Shown here piece after piece: positions 19,047 to 31,197 of a DNA stretch of 64,000 nucleotides. How positions within the stretch are numbered: the first letter of the stretch is position 1; every line of letters starts with the position of its first letter. Source of the stretch: Microbacterium paraoxydans (GTDB taxonomy: Bacteria; Actinomycetota; Actinomycetes; Actinomycetales; Microbacteriaceae). The stretch spans positions 372,001 through 436,000 of the forward strand of contig NZ_JAIVLG010000002.1 of NCBI RefSeq assembly GCF_020524545.1, read 5' to 3'. The notes under the pieces are model-generated. The model saw nothing but the letters and a program-made list of their open reading frames with translations. It was not told where the DNA came from and made no database searches. A program made the position numbers and the translations under genes.

Positions 19047-20567
19047 ATGAGCTTCCCCGTGACCGACTTCGACGAGCGCTACCGTGCGATCAGCGCGCGG
19101 GACACCCGTTTCGACGGGCAGTTCGTCACGGCCGTGCGCTCGACCGGGATCTACTGTCGCCCGAGCTGTCCTGCGCGCACGCCCCGACCGCAGAACGTGA
19201 CGTTCTATCCGACCAGTGCAGCCGCGCACGAAGCGGGCTATCGGGCGTGCAAGCGCTGCCTGCCGGAGGCCGCTCCCGGGTCTCCGGCCTGGAACCTCCG
19301 CGGGGACACCGCGGCGCGGGCGATGCGGCTGATCTCCGACGGCGTCGTGGAACGGGAGGGCGTCCCCGGACTGGCCGCGCGTCTTGGATACTCGAGCCGG
19401 CATCTCACCCGTCTGCTCACCGCCGAGCTCGGAGCCGGACCCCTCGCTCTCGCCAGGGCCCATCGGGCGCACACGGCACGGATGCTCCTGGTCGGCACCG
19501 ACATGCCGGTCTCCGACGTCGCCTTCTCGGCGGGCTTCGCCAGCATCCGGCAATGCAACGAGACGATCCGTGACGTGTTCGGCCTCACACCGGGGGAGCT
19601 CCGCGCCAGACGGCGCACACCCGCCACGGCGGCACCGGGAACCATCGATCTCGTGCTGCCGTACCGTGGTCCGCTCGACGCGGGTGGCATCTTCGCGTGG
19701 ATGGCGGCGCGCGCGGTGCCCGGCGTCGAAACTGTCGGCGAGGCGTCGTTCTCGCGGCATCTGCGCATGGCAGGAGGCGCGGCCTGGTTCGAAGTGCGAC
19801 AGGACGGCCGGTCGGGATTGCATCTGCGTGCTCGGGTGGCCCGACTCGGCGACCTGGCTCCGCTGGTCTCGACCGTGCGACGCATCTTCGACCTCGACGC
19901 CGACCCTCTGGCGATCGACGAGGCACTGTCCACGCATCCCGAAGTCGCCCCCCTCGTGACCCGGACGCCGGGAATCCGGGTTCCCGGATCGGCTGACCCG
20001 CACGAGATGCTCATCCGCGCCATGGTCGGGCAGCAGATCACCGTGGTCGCCGCCCGCACGGCTCTGACGGCGCTGACCGAGGCACTGGGGGAGCGGACCG
20101 ATGACGGACTGCTGTTCCCGACGATGGCGGCCATCGCTGAACACGGCGCAGCGGTGCTCCGCGGTCCGGCCGCGCGTATCCGGGCCATCACGGGCGCCGC
20201 TGCCGCTCTCGCCGACGGCTCGCTCACCCTCACCGTCGGTGACGACGGCCCGCGGCAGCGCGAACGTCTCCTGGCGATGCCCGGCATCGGACCCTGGACC
20301 GCCGACTACGTGCGCATGAGGGTGCTCGGCGACCCCGACATCCTTCTTCCGGGTGATGTCGCGCTGCGCGCAGGCGCGGCGGCCTCCGGCATTCCCGGAG
20401 AGGCGCGGGCTCTCACCGCCTGGGCGGAGCGTGCGGCTCCCTGGCGCAGCTACCTCAGCGCACACCTCTGGCGCGCCGCGCCGGTGCGCCCCTCAGCATC
20501 CCGGCACACGGCCTCCGGGCCGCGTGCCGCTCGCACGGAGCACTCGACCTCGAAGGAGACCTCATGA
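19047..20567 (+). CDS. Ada-AlkA fusion: methylphosphotriester sensor and 3-methyladenine glycosylase
   Basis: A 506-residue three-part protein. Residues ~1-75 are an Ada zinc domain (C37 and C41 in [12 protein letters not shown]68 and C71 in ACKRCLPE); C37 is the expected methyl acceptor. Residues ~85-190 form an AraC-type DNA-binding domain. Residues ~200-480 are an AlkA glycosylase with helix-hairpin-helix [18 protein letters not shown] and the catalytic Asp in LLPGDVALR (D437). It should sense alkylated phosphates, activate repair genes and also excise alkylated bases. The same fusion is known in other Actinobacteria, including mycobacteria. It overlaps the ogt start by 4 bp. Confidence 0.93.
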   Translation: MSFPVTDFDERYRAISARDTRFDGQFVTAVRSTGIYCRPSCPARTPRPQNVTFYPTSAAAHEAGYRACKRCLPEAAPGSPAWNLRGDTAARAMRLISDGVVEREGVPGLAARLGYSSRHLTRLLTAELGAGPLALARAHRAHTARMLLVGTDMPVSDVAFSAGFASIRQCNETIRDVFGLTPGELRARRRTPATAAPGTIDLVLPYRGPLDAGGIFAWMAARAVPGVETVGEASFSRHLRMAGGAAWFEVRQDGRSGLHLRARVARLGDLAPLVSTVRRIFDLDADPLAIDEALSTHPEVAPLVTRTPGIRVPGSADPHEMLIRAMVGQQITVVAARTALTALTEALGERTDDGLLFPTMAAIAEHGAAVLRGPAARIRAITGAAAALADGSLTLTVGDDGPRQRERLLAMPGIGPWTADYVRMRVLGDPDILLPGDVALRAGAAASGIPGEARALTAWAERAAPWRSYLSAHLWRAAPVRPSASRHTASGPRAARTEHSTSKETS

Positions 20568-21061
20568 CCGCCGTCATCCAGACCATCGACACCCCGGACG
20601 GGGCCTTCACGATCCTCGCAGACGACCGGCAGCGCGTGCTCGCCTCCGGGTGGACCTCCGATGTCGAGGCGATCCTCGGTCGCCTCCCGGCGGCGAACCG
20701 TCCCGTGGACCTCCGGGAAGGCGAGACCGCTGCCGCCGCCGCTGTTCGGTCCTACTACGGCGGCGACCTGTCGGCGATCGACGCGGTGCCGGTCGCGCAG
20801 ACCGGCACCGGACTCCAGCTCGCCGGCTGGTCGGCCCTGCGCTCGATCGAGCCCGGCGCGCCACTCACCTACACGGGCTTCGCCGCCCGGCTCGGCAACC
20901 CGAACGCCGTCCGCGCTGCGGCCTCGATCTGCGCGCGAAATGCCCCTGCGCTCTTCGTGCCGTGCCATCGTGTGCTGCGCACGGACGGAAGCCTCGGCGG
21001 ATTCGCCTGGGGTCTGCGCGTGAAGGAGAGCCTGCTGGCGCGGGAGTCGACGGGCGACTGA
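20564..21061 (+). CDS. ogt: methylated-DNA-protein cysteine methyltransferase
   Basis: A 165-residue suicidal O6-alkylguanine repair protein. The acceptor is C134 in [20 protein letters not shown]; the DNA-binding helix is [22 protein letters not shown]. It begins with an ATGA overlap on the Ada-AlkA gene, so the two are translationally coupled and likely induced together by alkylation. The stop is followed by a perfect 14-bp hairpin. Confidence 0.95.
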   Translation: MTAVIQTIDTPDGAFTILADDRQRVLASGWTSDVEAILGRLPAANRPVDLREGETAAAAAVRSYYGGDLSAIDAVPVAQTGTGLQLAGWSALRSIEPGAPLTYTGFAARLGNPNAVRAAASICARNAPALFVPCHRVLRTDGSLGGFAWGLRVKESLLARESTGD

Positions 21062-21083
21062 GCCGACCGCGGTCGCTGAATCG

Positions 21084-21118
21084 TCCCGATTCGTCGAACC
21101 TCCCTCGACGAATCGGGA
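21084..21118 (+). terminator. Terminator after ogt
   Basis: TCCCGATTCGTCGA and TCGACGAATCGGGA form a perfect 14-bp stem with a 7-nt loop, 22 bp after the ogt stop and 7 bp before the -35 of the next operon. It has no strong T-run. Confidence 0.7.
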
Positions 21119-21125
21119 ATGACTC

Positions 21126-21155
21126 TTGCTTTCAGCTGGTTCACAGCAATAGGCT
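21126..21155 (+). promoter_or_regulatory. Promoter of the leader ORF and ABC exporter
   Basis: TTGCTT (21126-21131) and TAGGCT (21150-21155) fit -35 and -10 elements separated by 18 bp. Transcription would begin near 21162, well before the leader ORF. Confidence 0.6.
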
Positions 21156-21207
21156 GGTGGGCTGTCGCGCCGACCGGACGACACCGCCGAGCCCTGAGGA
21201 GGACACC

Positions 21208-21273
21208 ATGACATCGATCGCCACCGCGCGGATCGCAGCTCTCGGCTCGAACCCGGCACGGCCGCTCCTCTAG
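21208..21273 (+). CDS. Leader peptide upstream of the ABC exporter genes
   Basis: A 21-codon ORF (MTSIATARIAALGSNPARPL plus a final L) with the strongest ribosome site in the region (GAGGAGG, 4-5 nt before the ATG). It is followed within 25 bp by a nested hairpin and then, 103 bp after its stop, by the first exporter gene. This arrangement resembles ribosome-controlled attenuators such as the leader of Bacillus bmrCD. That it is translated and regulatory is inference. Confidence 0.55.
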   Translation: MTSIATARIAALGSNPARPLL

Positions 21274-21295
21274 CGCCGCCCCGCCCCTCCCGCAC

Positions 21296-21331
21296 CGGAT
21301 GCCGGACTCCAGGAGTCCGCTCTCGCATCCG
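21296..21331 (+). promoter_or_regulatory. Nested hairpin between leader ORF and exporter
   Basis: Inner stem CGGACTC (21303-21309) pairs with GAGTCCG (21313-21319). Outer stem CGGATGC (21296-21302) pairs with GCATCCG (21325-21331). CCCCTTTC follows. It could be the attenuator controlled by the leader peptide. Confidence 0.5.
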
Positions 21332-21375
21332 ACCCCTTTCGCACTCGCTTTCCCTACGAAACTCATCTGAGAGAC

Positions 21376-23307
21376 ATGTCCTCCTCGCCTTCCGCGCAGA
21401 ACTCCTCGCCGTCCTCCCCTCTTTCCACCCCGGCCGCACTGTGGCGCCTGAAGCCCTTCGTGAAGCCCGTCATCTGGCGGCTCGCCGGCGGTGCGGCCAG
21501 CGCCCTCATCGCCGCGCTCATCGCGCTGATGATCCCGATCGTCCTCGAACAGATCATCTCCGGTCCGGTCCGGTCCGGCGAGATCAGCGCGATCGTCTGG
21601 GGCGCAGCGGCCGTCTTCGCGCTCGCGCTCGGCGAGGCGCTGATGGTCTGGCTGCGTCGCCAGTTCGTGCTCAATCCCTCGACCGAGGTCGAGTACAAGA
21701 TGCGCACGGAGCTCTACTCGCGCCTGCAGACCCTTCCGGTGTCGTTCCACGACCGCTGGGGCTCCGGCCAGCTGCTCAGCCGCATGATGCAGGACATCGG
21801 TCTCATCCGTCGTTGGCTCGCCTTCGGGCTGGTCCTGCTCGTCGTCAACGTGCTCACGATCATCATCGGTTCGATCCTGCTTTTCCGGTGGCACTGGCTG
21901 CTCGGCACGATCTTCCTGGTGACCGCGATCCCGCTGTGGATCCGCGGCTACCTGTTCGAGAAGCGCTACGGCGCCCTGACCCGTCGCAGCCAGGATCAGG
22001 CCGGCGATCTCGCGACCAGTGTCGAGGAGAGCGTGCACGGCATCCGCGTCCTGAAGGCGTTCGGGCGCGGAAAGCACGCGCTCAGCCGCTTCAGCCGCCA
22101 GGCCGAGACGCTGCGCGAGACCGAGATGAGCAAGGCCGGCGCGATCGCGTCCATCTGGTTCTGGCTCGACCTCATGCCGCAGATCGCGTTCGGTCTCAGC
22201 CTGATGTCCGGTATCTGGCTGATCTCCCAGGGGCAGATCGACGAGGCTCAGCTGTTCGCCTTCTTCGCGATGGCGGTCGTGCTGCGCTGGCCCATCGAGT
22301 CGATCGGCTTCCTGTTCTCGTTCATGCTCGATGCCCGCACGGCCACCGATCGCGTGTTCGACATCTTCTCCGAGACCAACACCATCACCGATCCGGAGAA
22401 CCCGGTGCACATCACGCAGCCGCGCGGAGAGCTCGCCTTCGAGAACGCGCACTTCCGCTACCAGGATGCGGGTTCGCACGAGCGGGATCTGCTCGACGGC
22501 ATCGATCTGGTGCTGCGTCCGGGCGAGACCATGGCGCTGGTCGGGCTCACCGGCAGCGGAAAGACCACGCTCACCACGCTTCCGACGCGTCTGTACGACG
22601 TGACAGGGGGGAGGGTCACGCTTGACGGCGTGGATGTGCGCGACCTCCCGCTCTCGGAGCTCCGTCAGCACATCGCCATGGCGTTCGAGGACGCGACGCT
22701 GTTCTCGGCGACCGTCCGGGAGAACGTGCTGCTCGGGCGCGCCGAACTCGACGTGCACAGCGAGGAGGGTGAGCGCGTGCTGCGCGAAGCCCTGGAGGTC
22801 GCTCAGGCATCGTTCGTCGATGCGCTCCCGGAGGGCGTCGAGACCGTGATCGGCGAGGAGGGACTCAGTCTCTCGGGCGGTCAGCGTCAGCGGCTCGCCC
22901 TCGCCCGCGCGGTGGCGGCGAAGCCGAAGGTGCTCGTGCTCGACGACCCGCTGTCGGCGCTCGACGTCGACACCGAGGCGCTGGTCGAGGAGGCGCTCCG
23001 GCACGTCCTCGCCGACACGACGGCGATGATCGTCGCGCACCGTCCGTCGACGGTGGCTCTCGCGGATCGGGTCGCGCTCCTCGAGGGCGGGCGCGTGACA
23101 GCGGTCGGCACCCACTCCGAGCTTCTGAAGACGAGTCGGCACTACCGGCACGTCATCTCCAGCCTGGAGGCGGAGGAGGCTGCGCGGACCGGAGCGATCC
23201 CGATCATCCGCGACGAGCAGCTGGCGGTCGCCGAAGAGGTGCGTGAGGGGCTCGCGAAGCAGGCCGCGGACGAAGACCCGATCATCGAGAAGGAGGTGCA
23301 GCGATGA
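21376..23307 (+). CDS. ABC exporter half-transporter with a degenerate catalytic site
   Basis: A 643-residue type IV ABC exporter half: six hydrophobic segments (about residues 30-330) and a C-terminal nucleotide-binding domain. Walker A is [10 protein letters not shown] (about residue 390) and the signature [14 protein letters not shown] is intact. Walker B is [11 protein letters not shown], with Asp (D524) where the catalytic Glu should be. Its partner starts within an ATGA overlap and has the reverse combination, so the two should form a heterodimer of the TM287/288, BmrCD or TmrAB kind with one active ATP site. Drug or lipid export is likely; the substrate is unknown. Confidence 0.92.
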   Translation: MSSSPSAQNSSPSSPLSTPAALWRLKPFVKPVIWRLAGGAASALIAALIALMIPIVLEQIISGPVRSGEISAIVWGAAAVFALALGEALMVWLRRQFVLNPSTEVEYKMRTELYSRLQTLPVSFHDRWGSGQLLSRMMQDIGLIRRWLAFGLVLLVVNVLTIIIGSILLFRWHWLLGTIFLVTAIPLWIRGYLFEKRYGALTRRSQDQAGDLATSVEESVHGIRVLKAFGRGKHALSRFSRQAETLRETEMSKAGAIASIWFWLDLMPQIAFGLSLMSGIWLISQGQIDEAQLFAFFAMAVVLRWPIESIGFLFSFMLDARTATDRVFDIFSETNTITDPENPVHITQPRGELAFENAHFRYQDAGSHERDLLDGIDLVLRPGETMALVGLTGSGKTTLTTLPTRLYDVTGGRVTLDGVDVRDLPLSELRQHIAMAFEDATLFSATVRENVLLGRAELDVHSEEGERVLREALEVAQASFVDALPEGVETVIGEEGLSLSGGQRQRLALARAVAAKPKVLVLDDPLSALDVDTEALVEEALRHVLADTTAMIVAHRPSTVALADRVALLEGGRVTAVGTHSELLKTSRHYRHVISSLEAEEAARTGAIPIIRDEQLAVAEEVREGLAKQAADEDPIIEKEVQR

Positions 23308-25118
23308 GCTCCGCCATCACCGGAACCCAGAACGAGGACCGTTCCGCGTACACCCGCGAAGAGAGCAGGCAGATCCGTCGTCGGTCCCTCCGACTGCTCG
23401 GTTCTCTGGTGCGCCCGTTGAAGCTGCAGATCGTGCTGGCCGCCGTGGTGCTGATCATCTCGACCGCGCTGCAGGTCGCCGGCCCCATCCTGATCAGCAT
23501 CGGGCTCGACCGTGCGCTCCCGGCCGCGGTGAAGCAGGCCGACTGGATGCCGACCTTCCTGATCGGCGGCGTGTACCTGCTCGCCGGAGCGCTGGCCGCC
23601 GTGATGATCGCCTGGTATGTGATCATCGCCGCCAAGCTCACGCAGGCGGTGCTGCTCGACCTGCGCAAGCGCATCTTCCTGCACACCCAGCGCCTGAGCC
23701 TGGAGTTCCACGAGTCCTACACGTCCGGCCGGATCATCTCGCGCCAGACCAGTGATCTCGACTCGATCAAGGAACTCCTCGACGGCGGACTGAACGAGCT
23801 CGTCTCGGGCGTGCTCTTCGGTATCTTCACCTTCATCGCCCTCTGCATCTGGGACTGGCAGTCGGGACTGATCCTCGCCATCGGCGGCGTGCCGCTGTTC
23901 TACTTGATGCGCTGGTTCTACTCCCGCTCGCAGCTCGTCTACCGCGAGTCGCGCGTGATCAGCGCGAAGGTGATCGTGCAGTTCGTCGAGACGATGACCG
24001 GTATCCGCGCCGTGAAGGCATTCCGCAAGGAGCCGCGCAACGATGAGGCGTTCCAGGAGATCGCGGGAGACTACCGCGACGTGAACCGTCGGTCGATGCT
24101 GCTGTTCGGGACGTTCGAGCCCGGGCTGATGGGGGTCGCCGCACTGGTTCTCGGCATCGTCGTGCTGTGGGGTGGAATCCGTGTCTCCGAGGGAGCGCTC
24201 ACGGTCGGCGTGCTGTTGTCGGCGGTGCTCTACGTGCGCAACTTCTTCGCTCCGATGCAGGAGATCGCGATGTTCCTGAACTCCTACCAGTCGGCCACGG
24301 CCGCGCTGGAGAAGGTGTCGGGTGTGCTCGAAGAGGTGCCGACCGTGCCCGATCCCGAGAAGCCGGTCGATCTCTGGGAGTCGCGCGGTCACATCCGGTT
24401 CGACGAGGTGACCTTCGGCTACAACGGCGAGAAGACGATCCTCCCGAACTTCTCCCTCGACATCCCGGCCGGGGAGACGATCGCCCTGGTGGGCACGACG
24501 GGTGCGGGCAAGTCCACGCTCGCCAAGTTGATCTCACGGTTCTACGACCCTTCGGAGGGACGCGTCACGCTCGACGGCGTCGACCTGCGCTCGCTGCACC
24601 CGAAGGATCTCCGTCGCGCGATCGTGATGGTCACGCAGGAGGCCTACCTGTTCAGCGGCACGGTCGCCGACAACATCGCCCTCGGCAAGCCCGATGCCTC
24701 GCTCGAGGAGATCCGTGCGGCTGCCAAGGCCGTCGGCGCCGACGAGTTCATCTCGTCGCTGCCGGACGGGTACGGCACCGACGTGAACAAGCGCGGCGGA
24801 CGGGTCTCCGCGGGCCAGCGGCAGTTGATCTCGTTCGCGCGGGCCTTCCTCGCCGACCCGGCGGTGCTGATCCTCGATGAGGCGACGGCATCACTGGACA
24901 TCCCGTCCGAGCGTCTCATCCAGGACGCTCTGCAGACCCTGCTCAAAGACCGCACCGCGATCATCATCGCCCACCGCCTCTCGACGGTCGCGATCGCCGA
25001 CCGGGTGCTGGTGATGGAGCACGGGAAGATCATCGAGGACGACAGCCCCGACGCGCTGATCGGAGGCACGGGCAAGTTCGCCCAGCTGCACGCCGCGTGG
25101 CAGGGCACACTGGTCTGA
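23304..25118 (+). CDS. ABC exporter half-transporter with the intact catalytic Glu
   Basis: A 604-residue partner of the preceding exporter half. Membrane domain residues ~30-320; Walker [11 protein letters not shown] (about residue 397); signature changed to [14 protein letters not shown] (SAGQ in place of SGGQ); Walker [12 protein letters not shown] with catalytic E526. Pairing this degenerate signature with the Asp-bearing Walker B of the partner gives one dead composite site and one live one, the textbook heterodimer. A long hairpin follows the stop. Confidence 0.93.
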   Translation: MSSAITGTQNEDRSAYTREESRQIRRRSLRLLGSLVRPLKLQIVLAAVVLIISTALQVAGPILISIGLDRALPAAVKQADWMPTFLIGGVYLLAGALAAVMIAWYVIIAAKLTQAVLLDLRKRIFLHTQRLSLEFHESYTSGRIISRQTSDLDSIKELLDGGLNELVSGVLFGIFTFIALCIWDWQSGLILAIGGVPLFYLMRWFYSRSQLVYRESRVISAKVIVQFVETMTGIRAVKAFRKEPRNDEAFQEIAGDYRDVNRRSMLLFGTFEPGLMGVAALVLGIVVLWGGIRVSEGALTVGVLLSAVLYVRNFFAPMQEIAMFLNSYQSATAALEKVSGVLEEVPTVPDPEKPVDLWESRGHIRFDEVTFGYNGEKTILPNFSLDIPAGETIALVGTTGAGKSTLAKLISRFYDPSEGRVTLDGVDLRSLHPKDLRRAIVMVTQEAYLFSGTVADNIALGKPDASLEEIRAAAKAVGADEFISSLPDGYGTDVNKRGGRVSAGQRQLISFARAFLADPAVLILDEATASLDIPSERLIQDALQTLLKDRTAIIIAHRLSTVAIADRVLVMEHGKIIEDDSPDALIGGTGKFAQLHAAWQGTLV

Positions 25119-25129
25119 TGACGACGTCA

Positions 25130-25178
25130 CTCCCTCCGCTGCGGACGTGGGCATCCCCCGCGTCCGCAGCGGGGGGAG
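25130..25178 (+). terminator. Terminator after the ABC exporter operon
   Basis: An 18-bp stem (25130-25147 with 25161-25178, one wobble) and a 13-nt loop, starting 12 bp after the stop codon. Confidence 0.75.
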
Positions 25179-25239
25179 CGCATCGCGGGACCCTCGTGCG
25201 AGCGGTTCGGCGGGAGCGCAGGCTCGGTAGCATCGAGTC

Positions 25240-26055
25240 ATGGACCCGTTGCTGCTCGCCGCCGAGTGGTGGTGGATCGCGCCGACCGCGGTCGCCGCAG
25301 GAACGGTCGGATGGATCGGCCTGCGCAGGCGGAGCACCGTGAGCGGGCGGCGCCTCGAGGTCGATGCCGCGCGTCACGACCTCCGGATGGCGCAGGCAGC
25401 TCTCGTCGAACGGCGTGCGGCGCTCAAGGTCGCCCGCGCCGATCATGCCAGGGTCGTGGCGGAGCGGGCCGCGAGACGGGCTTCCCCCGATCAGGTGGCG
25501 AGCTCCCGCCGCATGCTGCGTGACGTCGAGCGCGACACCAAAGCGTGTGCCGCCGATGTCAAGGCCAAACAGGCCAGGCTCCAGGCGGCACGGGCGGCTG
25601 TACCCGCGGCGTCGGCTCCTCGTCCTCTCGACCGGTTGCGTTCCGCGCACGATGCGGTGGTCGCTCGATGGATGCTCTACGAGACCGACCCCGCGCGCCA
25701 GATCGCCTATCCCGAGATGACAGACGTGAAGCAGCCGGCGACGGTCGCGTATCTGCGTGCGTCAGAACGGGCGAGCGAGCTCCGGCGCGGGCTGGGGGAT
25801 CGGCCGACGCCCGCCGAGTTCGCCGCCTACCGTGATGCGGTGGCGGCCCTCGCGAGTGCCTTCGAGGTCGCCGAGCACACCGCTCGGGTGAAGGCGGGGG
25901 AGGTGCCGGCGGCACCCGCCTGGCAGGACGCGGCTCAGGACGCCATCGCTCGATCGACCGAGGCGATCGAGCGCGCCGCGGCCTCCGCGGCCTCCGCTCT
26001 GACCCACTGGGCATCACGAGGGCGCCGCGGGGATCCGCCCCGCGACGATCGCTGA
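25240..26055 (+). CDS. membrane-anchored coiled-coil hypothetical protein
   Basis: A 271-residue protein I do not recognise. Residues ~5-27 form one hydrophobic segment (AAEWWWIAPTAVAAGTVGWIGL) followed by RRR, so the bulk should lie in the cytoplasm. Residues ~40-115 are Ala/Arg/Glu-rich with a heptad look (coiled coil). The C-terminal half is helical and Ala-rich. TAGCAT at 25228-25233 is a good -10 element 6 nt before the ATG (leaderless). It stands alone between two terminators. Confidence 0.65.
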   Translation: MDPLLLAAEWWWIAPTAVAAGTVGWIGLRRRSTVSGRRLEVDAARHDLRMAQAALVERRAALKVARADHARVVAERAARRASPDQVASSRRMLRDVERDTKACAADVKAKQARLQAARAAVPAASAPRPLDRLRSAHDAVVARWMLYETDPARQIAYPEMTDVKQPATVAYLRASERASELRRGLGDRPTPAEFAAYRDAVAALASAFEVAEHTARVKAGEVPAAPAWQDAAQDAIARSTEAIERAAASAASALTHWASRGRRGDPPRDDR

Positions 26056-26117
26056 TGGCGCGAGGCACAGGCGGCCCTGAGCGGGGCGTGGGAGCGATCC
26101 CGTGCCGAGGGCGACGA

Positions 26118-26146
26118 GGTCTCGATGGGGGAGGGGATTCGAGACC
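26118..26146. terminator. Bidirectional hairpin between convergent genes
   Basis: GGTCTCGA and TCGAGACC pair as an 8-bp stem with a 13-nt loop between the ends of the coiled-coil gene and the GNAT gene. Confidence 0.5.
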
Positions 26147-26158
26147 CCGCCGCCGGTC

Positions 26159-26617
26159 TTAGGGCGTGACCCGGATCTCGGCGATGACCTCGCCGTAGGC
26201 GGTCTCCCCGACGGGGGTGAATCCGACGCGGTGGAAGAAGGTCTCCGGGCCGCCCTCTCCGGCCTCGTAGATCACGTTGACGTGATCGACGCCACGAGCA
26301 CGGGCTTCTTCGATGAGCGACTCGACGGCATACCGGCCGACGCCGCGTCCCTGATCGTCGGCGTCCACGTTGATGCGCCACAGCACCGAGCGGAAATGCT
26401 CCTCCGGCGCTTCGGCGTCGAAGTTCGCGCTGACGAAGCCGACGACCTCGTTGCGGTCGAGGATCACCCGCTGCCAGGACGTCTTCGGATTGATGACCGT
26501 GGCCGCGATCCCGTACGAGACGGGAGCGAGGAACTGCTCCTGTCCGGGCTTGAGCGACAGGTTGTTCACGGCGACGATCGTCGCAGCGGAGAGTTCGACC
26601 ATGCGCAGTTCGGACAT
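26159..26617 (-). CDS. GNAT-family N-acetyltransferase
   Basis: A 152-residue acetyltransferase. The acetyl-CoA pyrophosphate loop is [22 protein letters not shown] (about residues 87-108), preceded by a beta strand (WRINVDA) and followed by [25 protein letters not shown], the usual C-terminal part. The acceptor substrate cannot be inferred. It is monocistronic and convergent with the coiled-coil gene. Confidence 0.85.
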   Translation of the reverse strand: MSELRMVELSAATIVAVNNLSLKPGQEQFLAPVSYGIAATVINPKTSWQRVILDRNEVVGFVSANFDAEAPEEHFRSVLWRINVDADDQGRGVGRYAVESLIEEARARGVDHVNVIYEAGEGGPETFFHRVGFTPVGETAYGEVIAEIRVTP

Positions 26618-26793
26618 GCACCCAGGCTAACCCCTCCGGACCGGACGCACACGTCTCGGGGAACATTTCACCGAGGCGTGGGCTCCCGTCTGCTCTCGGA
26701 GCGCGTCCCCGGCGGCGGCTCGGCCACACGGTCAGAGCCACTCAGGTATCTTGGTGTCGAGACAAATTGACTATGAGAGCGGAGAACCACCTG

Positions 26794-29013
<2,220 letters not shown>

Positions 29014-29021
29014 GGCAGGAG

Positions 29022-29051
29022 AAGGGGCGGATGCTACGGCATCCGCCCCTT
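29022..29051 (+). terminator. Terminator after icd
   Basis: AAGGGGCGGATGC and GCATCCGCCCCTT pair as a perfect 13-bp stem with a TACG loop, then TTCGTGTT. The stem core is shared with the permease terminator at 13581-13618. Confidence 0.85.
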
Positions 29052-29064
29052 TCGTGTTCCGGTC

Positions 29065-29099
29065 GGTTTCGGTCTGCGCACTGCGCACCGGCCGAAACC
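29065..29099. terminator. Possible terminator of the L,D-transpeptidase gene
   Basis: Outer arms GGTTTCGG and CCGAAACC with an inner TGCGC/GCGCA stem, between icd and the minus-strand transpeptidase gene, 80 bp after its stop. It is the only notable structure in this gap. Confidence 0.4.
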
Positions 29100-29180
29100 C
29101 AGACGACAGTCTCACCGCACGGCGAGCCCGTCACAGACACGCCGACGGGGAGCCATCCGCTCTCCGTTTTGGCACGCGGA

Positions 29181-30668
29181 TCAGTAGTAGACGGAGATCT
29201 CGAGGCCCTCGGGGGACCAGTCGTAGACGTACTTGGCGAGATCGATCGGCAGATTCACGCAGCCGTGGCTCATCCGCTGACCGAAGTTGTTGTGCCAGTA
29301 GGTGCCGTGGAAACCGATGTTGGGGGCGAACCACGTGATCCACGGCACGTCCTTCGTGCAGTAGGGCGCGCCTTCGAAGCAGCCCATGTCCTGCATCGCC
29401 GTGTGCGCGAACACCCGGAAGTTGCCCGTCGGGGTCAGGGTGCCCGGCAGACCGGTGGAGACGGCCCAGGACTTCACGACTTCGTTGTTCTCGAAGAGGT
29501 AGGCGCGCTGCTGGCTCAGATTGATCTCGATGCGACGGAAGAGGTTCACCGTCTCGAAGGCGGTCTCTTTGACGGAGAGCTCGTACACGCCGTCGCCTGC
29601 GGCGAGCTGCTGAGCGAACGCCTCGGCGACGCCGGAGGTGTCGTCGAGCGCGCGGCCCGCGGCCCCCTCCCGCTCGGCGCGGAGCACGGTGCCGCCGGAG
29701 TCGACGATGTTCGTGGCGTTGACCGGGGCACGGTCGACGAGTCCGGGAAGCGTGTCGACCGTTGCCTGGATGGTGGTGGGATCGGCCTCGATGCGCAGCT
29801 GGCCGTCGTCGTCGAGCACGGTGAGCCAACTGGCCGCGACGGCCGGCGCGACCGGGACGGTGCGTTCGTCGCCGACGTAGAAGCCGATGGTCGAGAGCAT
29901 CGTGTTCAGCGAGGCGGCCGTGGCGGTCGCGTCGTCATCCGAGACAGCGGGCAGGGCTTCTGCGGGACCGCCCGGGTACTCGAACGTCGTGCTCCCACCG
30001 GCCACCGCATCGGCGAACGCGGCGTTGAGGTCATCGACATCGATCCCCGTGCCCGCCTCGGACGGGGTGATGACGTAGGTGCCACCGGCCGCGTCGAACA
30101 CGACCCCGGCGTCGACCGGGTCGTCGAAGCTCGTCGGGACCGCGCTGCGCAGCGCTGCCGAAGCCGTGGCGGCGTCGAGTGTGATCTCGCCGGGAACGGG
30201 ATCACCCATCCAGGTGCCGAGATTCCAGAGCGGACGTTCCGCGAACGCGGTGTCGGCGAGCGCTGTGGCGTCCACCGTGGCGCCGAGGTCCGTGCCGGTG
30301 AGCACGGCGCCCTCGCCCTGCCCCGTGAGGGTGACTTCGGTCTGTGCGATCTGCGTGCTGATGGCTTCGGCCGCAGCACCGGGGGTCATCCATCCGACCG
30401 GGATCCCGGCGACGGTGGTACCCGGTGCGATGAGCACGAGGGACGCGGCCCCGGCGCCCAGCGCGATGGTGCCGAGACCGATGCCGATCCAGAGGCCGAG
30501 GTGACGCTTCTTGGAGGCGGGCTCGATGGGAGCCCAGGCCAGCGGCTGCTCACCGGTGGTGGGCGGTGCCGTGTCGGTCTGAGCGTCCGCCGGGGTGAGC
30601 ACGGCGGTCGGGGCGGAGTCGTCGCCGTGCGTCTCGGCCGCGCCCGGTGCAGAAATCAGATCGGTCAC
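29181..30668 (-). CDS. L,D-transpeptidase with peptidoglycan-binding repeats
   Basis: A 495-residue membrane-anchored enzyme that makes 3-3 crosslinks in peptidoglycan or attaches proteins to it. Residues ~1-55 are cytoplasmic, with a single membrane segment (GLWIGIGLGTIALGAGAASLVLIA, about 58-80). Two modules like PG_binding_4/VanW-associated domains follow (about 95-330). The C-terminal YkuD domain ends HGTYWHNNFGQRMSHGCVNL with the catalytic Cys 26 residues from the end. I chose GTG 30668 (MTDLISAPG); GTG 30677 is also possible. The ORF is open up to 30758, but those residues are unlike the family. Confidence 0.88.
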   Translation of the reverse strand: MTDLISAPGAAETHGDDSAPTAVLTPADAQTDTAPPTTGEQPLAWAPIEPASKKRHLGLWIGIGLGTIALGAGAASLVLIAPGTTVAGIPVGWMTPGAAAEAISTQIAQTEVTLTGQGEGAVLTGTDLGATVDATALADTAFAERPLWNLGTWMGDPVPGEITLDAATASAALRSAVPTSFDDPVDAGVVFDAAGGTYVITPSEAGTGIDVDDLNAAFADAVAGGSTTFEYPGGPAEALPAVSDDDATATAASLNTMLSTIGFYVGDERTVPVAPAVAASWLTVLDDDGQLRIEADPTTIQATVDTLPGLVDRAPVNATNIVDSGGTVLRAEREGAAGRALDDTSGVAEAFAQQLAAGDGVYELSVKETAFETVNLFRRIEINLSQQRAYLFENNEVVKSWAVSTGLPGTLTPTGNFRVFAHTAMQDMGCFEGAPYCTKDVPWITWFAPNIGFHGTYWHNNFGQRMSHGCVNLPIDLAKYVYDWSPEGLEISVYY

Positions 30669-30773
30669 GAACTTCACCCCCCGGTTCTCAAACGTGTCCT
30701 GGGGATCAATGGTACGGGATGGGAGGTAACGGGGAGGCAACGGTCGTGATATGGTCACCCCCCGCTCCTCGGC

Positions 30774-31178
30774 TCAGTCGATGATGGCGATGCCGTCGAT
30801 CTCGACGAGCATCTCCTCCCGCGGCAGCCCGGTGAAGACGGTGGTGCGCGAGGGGAGCACCCCGTTCGTGGTGTGCGCGGTCACGAAGGCGCCGTAGGCG
30901 TCGTTCATGATCGGGAAGTCCTCGCGCTTGGTGAGGTAGACGCGCAGCATCACGACGTCGTCGAAGGTCGCGCCGGATGCCTCCACGATCGCCTTGACGT
31001 TCTCGAGGGTGCGCGTGGTCTGGGCGGCGACGTCACCCGGGAAGAGGTACTCGTTCGTCTGCGGGTCGACGGGGCCCTGCCCGGAGACCTGCACGAACGG
31101 ACCCTTGCGGATCCCCTGGGAGAAGGTGTGTGCGGGGGCGGGGGCGGCGTCGGTGGAAACTCGGATCTTCGCGGTCAT
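30774..31178 (-). CDS. RidA/YjgF-family enamine deaminase
   Basis: A 134-residue RidA-type protein that hydrolyses reactive enamine/imine intermediates released by PLP enzymes. The family segments are FVQVSGQGPVDPQTNEY, TRTLENVKAIVEASGATFDDVVMLRVYLT and the C-terminal REEMLVEIDGIAI. It is divergent from a DSD1-type PLP enzyme, an apt partner, because serine/threonine dehydratases produce exactly such intermediates. TAGGCT lies 6 nt before the ATG (leaderless). Confidence 0.88.
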   Translation of the reverse strand: MTAKIRVSTDAAPAPAHTFSQGIRKGPFVQVSGQGPVDPQTNEYLFPGDVAAQTTRTLENVKAIVEASGATFDDVVMLRVYLTKREDFPIMNDAYGAFVTAHTTNGVLPSRTTVFTGLPREEMLVEIDGIAIID

Positions 31179-31184
31179 GCCGCC

Positions 31185-31197
31185 AGCCTAGTAGCCT
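31185..31197. promoter_or_regulatory. Back-to-back -10 elements of RidA and the DSD1-like gene
   Basis: On the minus strand TAGGCT (31190-31185) is 6 nt from the RidA ATG. On the plus strand TAGCCT (31192-31197) is 6 nt from the DSD1-like ATG. Only 1 bp separates them, so the two leaderless promoters overlap and should compete. Confidence 0.6.

Noticed and set aside
21084-21118. The ogt hairpin considered as an operator for the ABC promoter
   Set aside because: A perfect 14-bp stem with a 7-nt loop just after a stop codon is better explained as a terminator, although dual use cannot be excluded.
29031-30749. Plus-strand open frame of 572 codons
   Set aside because: It is antisense to the L,D-transpeptidase, of skewed Gly/Arg composition, and starts in the icd terminator.
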